From a virus, in the IMG/VR virus record IMGVR_UViG_3300030020_000050, positions 1 to 41,758 of that record: a DNA stretch of 41,758 bases; one strand, given 5' to 3'. A program made the position numbers and the translations under genes. Below, one piece after another: positions 37,238 through 41,758 of the stretch (the first letter of the stretch is position 1; each line of letters starts with the position of its first letter). Under the pieces are notes generated by a model. That model was not told where the DNA came from. It saw nothing but the letters and a program-made list of their open reading frames with translations, and did no database searches.

Positions 37238-40120
37238 TTAGCTAGGTTGCCGGACAACCACGGCATACGCCTGTGGCACAGTCACCTTCGAGTAGATCGG
37301 GTGCGGGGTACTGACCTGCGCGTACAGCCGGCGCATCGTGATGACTGCGAACGAGTGTCGGCGGGCAATCGTCAGACGGAGCTGTTCACCGGCACCCGTT
37401 ACGCCAAGTGATAGCGACATCTGGCCCCTGACGGGTCCCTGCGAGTGTCCATTGACACCGAGGGTCTGCGAGAGCGCGCCGGCGGTAGAACGGACAACCC
37501 TTGTCCGTGTTGCCAGGCCGAGAGGCATTCCGAGGAGCGACTGGCCGACATCGCCCTTCCCGCCATGCCCCGAGACCGAGATCACGGCCTTCAGGGATCC
37601 TGTGGCCGTCCTGACCGAAGAAGTCTTCGACTGCTCACCGATTGGCAATGAGATCGACCCAGATGCCGTTCTGTACGAGTTGACCTTCGAGGACAACCCA
37701 AACGGCAGCGCAGCGCGCCCTTCGCCTTCTCCCGTGAAGGAGAGGATGAACTTTCCGACTTCTTCCCGGACCGTTTTGCCTTCTGGCCCGGTTTTCGCCC
37801 AGTATGTGAACGAATGGCCTTTTTCGATGATCGAGCGGTATTCGCTCGACCTGCCTTCGCCCTGGAGCTTCAAGTTGAAGTTTTCAACCTGGCTATTCGG
37901 GATCAGGTCTTCGTTCGAGTTGAAGAGCAGCCACCGAGCGCCACTAACGGTGCCCTGCTGCGGAGAGGCGCGTTCCTGGGCGCGGCGAGATTCCGCAGCG
38001 TTCGTAAACGGCCCATGCCCGAGGTTCGTAACGCCTTTTTCCCCGGTGAAGGGCGACGTGTAAACCATCTGCTCCTGGAGCGCCTCCTGTACGTGTTCCG
38101 TGAGGTTATTGACGCTTTTCGTCGGCCAGGTCAGTTCCTTGTACGGTTCGCCCGATTCCATCAGTTCGACCAAGGCACGAATGTCGTAGATACCTGACAA
38201 TGTGCAGACACCGTCGATCGTGCCGGGGTTCGCCGCGTTCATGCGCTCAGCGACCATCGAGACAATGTGACCTCCAGCCGAGCCACCAACCAGGACGACG
38301 TGAGGGTTGGCAATCAGGTTCAGTTCAGACGTATGAGCGAGCGCCCAGTTGACAGACGCTTCGATGTCTTCAAACTGACCAGGGAAGGCACCTTCCGTGG
38401 AGGAAGCGTCCCGGTAGTTCGGGAGGATGACCGTGCCAACCCCATCTTTGTAGAGGTTGTTGGCATACGTGCCGGTCATTTCCCATTGTTCATCCACCCA
38501 GCCACCGCCGTGAACCATCACCACGAGGGTCTGCTGGAGCGTTTTCGGCACGTAGGTTTTGACAACCTGATTCGTGCCGGCGCCGTAGCGACCAGCCGAG
38601 CTGAACCCCGAGCCTTCGATGCCGAGCGGGAAGCTCATGGCACCCAACGCCGAGCGGACCGTGTGGACCGTGGAACTCAGGTTGAGCGGGAGCGACTGGC
38701 CCGTGCGGACGAGATGGCCGAAGCCAGAGGTGCCGACTTGGACAGGGTTGTGGATCTGCCCGGTTGTCGTGCGGCTAGAGGAAGTCTTACTGGCCAGGGC
38801 TACAGGGACGGAGAGTTCGCCCTTGTGTTCCGGTCCGGGGTAGCCCAGGATGACCACATTGGCCCAGCCGAGCTTTTCTTTTTCGACCCATTCGCCAGAG
38901 GCGACTTCACCAGCTTTCTTCCCTTTTTTGGCGGGGCCGGTGAAGTACGGGGTGGCGCCTTCCGTGGAAGTGCTGAGTTCCATCTGCTGCGTGAGGGTGC
39001 CCGAGATGGAGCGGATCCACAGGAAGCTGCTCTGGCCGGGGTAGATAATCCCCGTCTGAGTGAATTCGACGAAGAGGGCTTTGCCTTTTTCAGGGGCGTG
39101 TTTGACGGTCCCCTTGGCAATGACCGTTTTGCCGGGTTTCGCGCCTTCGTCGCTCAGGATGGCGAATTCAAATTCGCCTTCGGCAGCCGCGACAGACGGA
39201 GTGATCCGGAGCTGCTCGGCCTTCCAGACTTTTTTGAACGTGGGGAGTTTGACCGCGAACGGGGTATCGCTGGCGGCCTGGACCGCTTTGCCCGCGTTGA
39301 TCGGTTCCGATTCCGGGGCAGCGTCCTGGAGGGGGCCGTGGCCCGCACCTTCCGGCAGGTCGATGACGAGGCTGATCGCGCCGGCCGTGCCGAAGCTCGA
39401 CTTGGCACCAGAGGACGAAACGGACAGGACCGCGCCCAACGCGCCGGCCACCCGAGTCACGCGTTTCGCGCCGACAGACGACAGGCCAAGCGGCAGACCG
39501 AGCGCACCCTTGGCTTCTCCGGACTTGTGGCCCGTGGAGGCTACGCTGAGGGCCGCGCCGAGGGCACCAGCAGCGCTCCTAACGGACTTCGTCGCCGTCG
39601 CCGTACCAACCGGCAGCCCGAGCGCCCCAGCCGTCCCTTTGGCCGTTTCTTCGGTGCCGAGGACAGCGGTGTAGAACTGACCCGTCAGCGTTTTTTCAGC
39701 CCATTCCGTCGCTTCGGACGGTTTTTCGATTTTCGCCGGGACTTTGTTTTTCAGGATTGTCGATTCGCCGTGCGCCTCAAGGTACAGCGCGCCGCCGAAC
39801 GGGATGATGACTTCCCAGTATTCTTTCGCCGTACTCAGGACGCCGGATTTCACAGACCCATTGACAAGGATCCATTTTTCCTTCGCCGGCGTTCCCGTGT
39901 ACGTCGCTTCCGCAACTACAGCGCCAGGATGTCCGCCCGTGTTTTCGCAGATAAAGACCTTGAACGAGGTACAGGTAGGAAGCGAAGACCCCGTCCGGAG
40001 TTCAAACGATTCGGCGGTCCCGTTTTTCAGCGGCGTGAATTTCTGCGCGTACCCGACCTTTTCCGAGATAGCGGTGTTCGTCCCGGAGACGAACGTCTGT
40101 GTGCCGGCCAGTAGCGACAT
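37238..40120 (-). CDS. Repeat-rich virion protein with embedded alpha/beta-hydrolase esterase
   Basis: This encodes 960 residues from ATG 40120, with GGGGAGA upstream. Order: beta-sandwich (about 20-150); four or five units of about 20 residues (165-255, GALGLPLGL type); a second beta-sandwich (285-430) that resembles the first; a second repeat array (434-510); an esterase (515-795) of the HSL/carboxylesterase kind; a third array (800-915); a C-terminal region with RHSFAVITMRRLYAQV. Esterase marks are HGGGW (537-541), GGSAGG with Ser614, Asp738 in SNEDLIP and His769 in EKGHSF, a full triad. It probably deacylates a host surface polymer or lipid. It lies between two small structural genes and TerS, so a virion fibre or surface role is inferred. 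Confidence 0.82.
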   Translation of the reverse strand: MSLLAGTQTFVSGTNTAISEKVGYAQKFTPLKNGTAESFELRTGSSLPTCTSFKVFICENTGGHPGAVVAEATYTGTPAKEKWILVNGSVKSGVLSTAKEYWEVIIPFGGALYLEAHGESTILKNKVPAKIEKPSEATEWAEKTLTGQFYTAVLGTEETAKGTAGALGLPVGTATATKSVRSAAGALGAALSVASTGHKSGEAKGALGLPLGLSSVGAKRVTRVAGALGAVLSVSSSGAKSSFGTAGAISLVIDLPEGAGHGPLQDAAPESEPINAGKAVQAASDTPFAVKLPTFKKVWKAEQLRITPSVAAAEGEFEFAILSDEGAKPGKTVIAKGTVKHAPEKGKALFVEFTQTGIIYPGQSSFLWIRSISGTLTQQMELSTSTEGATPYFTGPAKKGKKAGEVASGEWVEKEKLGWANVVILGYPGPEHKGELSVPVALASKTSSSRTTTGQIHNPVQVGTSGFGHLVRTGQSLPLNLSSTVHTVRSALGAMSFPLGIEGSGFSSAGRYGAGTNQVVKTYVPKTLQQTLVVMVHGGGWVDEQWEMTGTYANNLYKDGVGTVILPNYRDASSTEGAFPGQFEDIEASVNWALAHTSELNLIANPHVVLVGGSAGGHIVSMVAERMNAANPGTIDGVCTLSGIYDIRALVELMESGEPYKELTWPTKSVNNLTEHVQEALQEQMVYTSPFTGEKGVTNLGHGPFTNAAESRRAQERASPQQGTVSGARWLLFNSNEDLIPNSQVENFNLKLQGEGRSSEYRSIIEKGHSFTYWAKTGPEGKTVREEVGKFILSFTGEGEGRAALPFGLSSKVNSYRTASGSISLPIGEQSKTSSVRTATGSLKAVISVSGHGGKGDVGQSLLGMPLGLATRTRVVRSTAGALSQTLGVNGHSQGPVRGQMSLSLGVTGAGEQLRLTIARRHSFAVITMRRLYAQVSTPHPIYSKVTVPQAYAVVVRQPS

Positions 40121-40152
40121 GGTGTCTCCCCGACCGGCACACGGTCATTTCT

Positions 40153-40773
40153 CTAGGCTGCGGTTTTCGAGTCGTCCCACACGTTTTCGGTGATGGTGTA
40201 CGCCTGTTCCGATTCAAAGGTTTCCGGCGTAGCCACCTTGTTGACCGCGAGGCATTCTCCAGCCGCGACCGCTTCCCCTTCGTAGAACACGATGTAGGTC
40301 ACGACGATTTTGCCAGCGCCCGAAGCGCCCGGCACTTTGAATTCTTTGCTCGTGGTGTCCTTGATGACGCCCTTCGCAGCAGCAGCCCACGTAGTCGGGT
40401 TCCGCTTGTTGGCTTCCGCCGATTTGTTCTTCACCGCGATCTCTTTGACCTGGGCGAATTTGAACGCGCCAGCGACCGTGCCAGTCCATTCCTCGATCGG
40501 CCCGCCTTCGGTCTGCGAGACCGTGACGTTTTCCGCTTCCGCCGTGACAACGAAGTAGAAGCGACCTTCGACGAGCGTGTTCGCTTCCGACGTGTTCACG
40601 TAGATGATGTTGTTGGCAACCAGCCCGTGACCGGCCGTCAGTTTGATCTTCTTTTTTTCCACGTCTCCCGTGGCGGTGAATTCTTTGTACGCTTCCGCGA
40701 GCGAGCAGAATTTCGCTTTGCCCGTGATCGTCGTCAGGGCCGCGTTCTTGAGCGTGCCACCAACTGCTGACAT
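40153..40773 (-). CDS. Virion structural protein (putative)
   Basis: This encodes 206 residues from ATG 40773, with AGGAG upstream. It starts MSAVGGTLKNAALTTITGK and is beta-rich with many Val, Thr and Lys (KIKLTAGHGLVANNIIYVNT, GRFYFVVTAEAENVTVSQ, KIVVTYIVFYEGEAVAAGE). It resembles capsid-decoration or tail-shaft-like proteins. It is the third gene of the late operon, next to the 960-residue protein, and may be its partner. No family is recognised. Confidence 0.62.
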   Translation of the reverse strand: MSAVGGTLKNAALTTITGKAKFCSLAEAYKEFTATGDVEKKKIKLTAGHGLVANNIIYVNTSEANTLVEGRFYFVVTAEAENVTVSQTEGGPIEEWTGTVAGAFKFAQVKEIAVKNKSAEANKRNPTTWAAAAKGVIKDTTSKEFKVPGASGAGKIVVTYIVFYEGEAVAAGECLAVNKVATPETFESEQAYTITENVWDDSKTAA

Positions 40774-40856
40774 GTGGATCTCCTATGGGTGAGGTTGAAG
40801 GCGGCCCATGAGGACACGCGCAAGGTGGGGCTAGATTTCGATGAGCGGGCCAGGCA

Positions 40857-41180
40857 TCAGGCCGGCGCGAAGCTGATCGTGCCTTTCAGGGGCGGCAGCA
40901 CTTCCGTTGCCGATTCTTCGATGTCCAGCACGAAGTTGAGCTGCGGCGCCGGGGCTTCCGAAGTCTGAATTGGAGTCAGCTTGACTTCGACCGTCCCAGC
41001 GGCAGCATTGACAGTCAGGCCATTGCCAGAGGTCAGCACCAACCAGTCGGCGCCAAACGTCAAGCGGACCGTCATGTTCGTCAGCGTCAGGACTTTCGAG
41101 TGGGCCGCGTCTTCAAACAGCGCGATCGAGAAGCGGCAGGTACGGCCACGGGTGGCTTCGATGTATTCGAGCTGGCTCAT
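40857..41180 (-). CDS. Small beta-rich structural protein (putative)
   Basis: This encodes 107 residues; the ATG at 41180 overlaps the TGA of the previous gene. It has a beta-sandwich pattern with alternating strands (KVLTLTNMTVRLTFGADWLV, TVEVKLTPIQTSEA, LNFVLDIEESATEVL). It pairs in tandem with the next upstream gene, which has a like fold pattern. It may be a small fibre or baseplate part. No family is recognised. Confidence 0.58.
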   Translation of the reverse strand: MSQLEYIEATRGRTCRFSIALFEDAAHSKVLTLTNMTVRLTFGADWLVLTSGNGLTVNAAAGTVEVKLTPIQTSEAPAPQLNFVLDIEESATEVLPPLKGTISFAPA

Positions 41181-41593
41181 AGCGTCTCGATCGGGGCCAG
41201 GGGCGCCTCACCGGGCGCTGAGAGGACGCTGATCTTGCCGGCGGCGAGCGTGAACACGTCACCGTCCGCGAGCTTCGCTGTGACCGTGTAGTCGTAGTCG
41301 CCTTCGTTGAGCTGTTCGGTCTCGACCGAGGACAGTTCGATTGACGCGGTTGAGACGGGCGACGGTGTAGACGGGACCACCTGAGTCCAGACCACGGGAC
41401 TCGACCCGTAGATGTTGGAGTCGTCGTAGCCGACCGTCATCGTCAGCGTCGAGCCGGCCAGGTTCGGATACCAGCTCGCCCACCATTTCAGGGCGCGCGA
41501 CTCCGCAGCCTTGTACGAATCACCTTTGGTGATCTCCTGATGCGTGGCAATAGGCGCTTCGGGCACAGGAGCCTCCAGGTAGGTAGCGCTCAA
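41177..41593 (-). CDS. Beta-rich structural protein, first gene of the late operon
   Basis: This encodes 138 residues. The start is TTG 41593, which has no clear ribosome site; the next Met is well inside the fold, so the start is uncertain. The sequence has beta strands (STLTMTVGYDDSNIYG, ASIELSSVETEQLN, DYDYTVTAKLADGDV). It and the next gene look like small immunoglobulin-like virion parts. It overlaps that gene by 4 bases. Confidence 0.58.
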   Translation of the reverse strand: MSATYLEAPVPEAPIATHQEITKGDSYKAAESRALKWWASWYPNLAGSTLTMTVGYDDSNIYGSSPVVWTQVVPSTPSPVSTASIELSSVETEQLNEGDYDYTVTAKLADGDVFTLAAGKISVLSAPGEAPLAPIETL

Positions 41594-41637
41594 GGGCTGG
41601 CAATGGGCGCCCGAGCGAGGTAATTTGGCTTGCTAGA

Positions 41638-41684
41638 GCCGTTTGAGAGGGGTTTGTAACAGCCTTGTAACAGCTCAAAACGGC
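41638..41684. promoter_or_regulatory. Inverted repeat enclosing a tandem 11-bp repeat
   Basis: GCCGTTTGAG (41638-41647) and CTCAAAACGGC (41674-41684) are near-perfect inverted arms. Between them lie two copies of TTGTAACAGC (41654-41663 and 41665-41674). It is upstream of the late leftward operon. It may be an operator or a promoter control element. On the minus strand a run of seven T (41705-41711) follows a weak stem further upstream. No gene is supported from 41594 to 41758. Confidence 0.5.
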
Positions 41685-41758
41685 GTTGTTGAGATGCGTA
41701 CACACAAAAAAAGACCTAGCCCCAGGCGTAGCCATTACGCGCGCGGTTGCACCCCCCC

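Noticed and set aside
38267-40114. A 615-residue open frame on the plus strand opposite the 960-residue gene
   Set aside because: It is a shadow caused by GC-rich codon use; its translation is Arg/Phe/Gly-rich without domains, and the minus-strand frame has clear motifs, ribosome site and neighbours.

Overview
This window looks like most or all of one tailed-phage genome, or a prophage-like contig. The DNA is GC-rich and genes are packed tightly, mostly with ATGA, GTGA, TTGA or TAGTG stop/start overlaps. AGGAGG-type ribosome sites are common. A tail sheath, tail tube, gp25-like, J-like and I-like baseplate proteins and a tape measure show a contractile-tailed (myovirus) particle. GC content and gene style suggest a high-GC Gram-positive (actinobacterial) host, but this is inference and nothing in the window names the host. 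No integrase, repressor, tRNA or CRISPR array was recognised.

Layout. (1) 2-956, rightward: the 3' part of a pentapeptide-repeat gene cut by the window edge, then a small coiled-coil gene. A hairpin at 967-992 separates it from (2), 3867 leftward to 1096: recA, several genes of 34-59 codons, an HNH nuclease and three orphan proteins. (3) About 3868-4229 is a divergent intergenic region. (4) 4230 to 13674, rightward: DNA metabolism, with a prim-pol/zinc-ribbon primase, an HNH protein, a Holliday-junction-resolvase-like nuclease, a DUF4406-DUF6378 fusion, a Cas4/RecB-like nuclease, an Erf-like annealing protein, a MazG-like protein, a winged-helix protein, a replication-loader-like protein, SSB and, unexpectedly, a clan GH-A glycoside hydrolase. 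It ends in a strong terminator at 13765-13800. (5) 41593 leftward to 13980: the late genes. In transcription order these are small structural proteins, a 960-residue repeat protein with an embedded esterase, small and large terminase, portal, scaffold, major capsid, neck proteins, sheath, tube, frameshifted tail chaperones, tape measure, LysM-like protein, hub, spike-like protein, gp25, J, I, a fibre-like protein, a lysis cassette (XhlA-like, a Cys/His-rich membrane protein, papain-like protein, holin-like, lipobox-bearing lysozyme) and a metallophosphoesterase.

How the parts work together. The rightward genes prepare phage DNA using a phage primase, SSB and recombination (RecA, Erf, two PD-(D/E)XK-type nucleases). 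No polymerase or helicase was recognised, so host enzymes probably do the elongation. The leftward late genes build the capsid, fill it through TerS/TerL and the portal, attach a contractile tail and lyse the cell.

The most interesting signals are: the esterase between arrays of about 20-residue repeats in a late structural gene; a GH-A glycosidase in the replication operon; a papain-like protein with no visible catalytic histidine; a lysozyme with a lipoprotein signal; and a roughly sevenfold excess of the palindromic heptamer TTGNCAA over the whole window.
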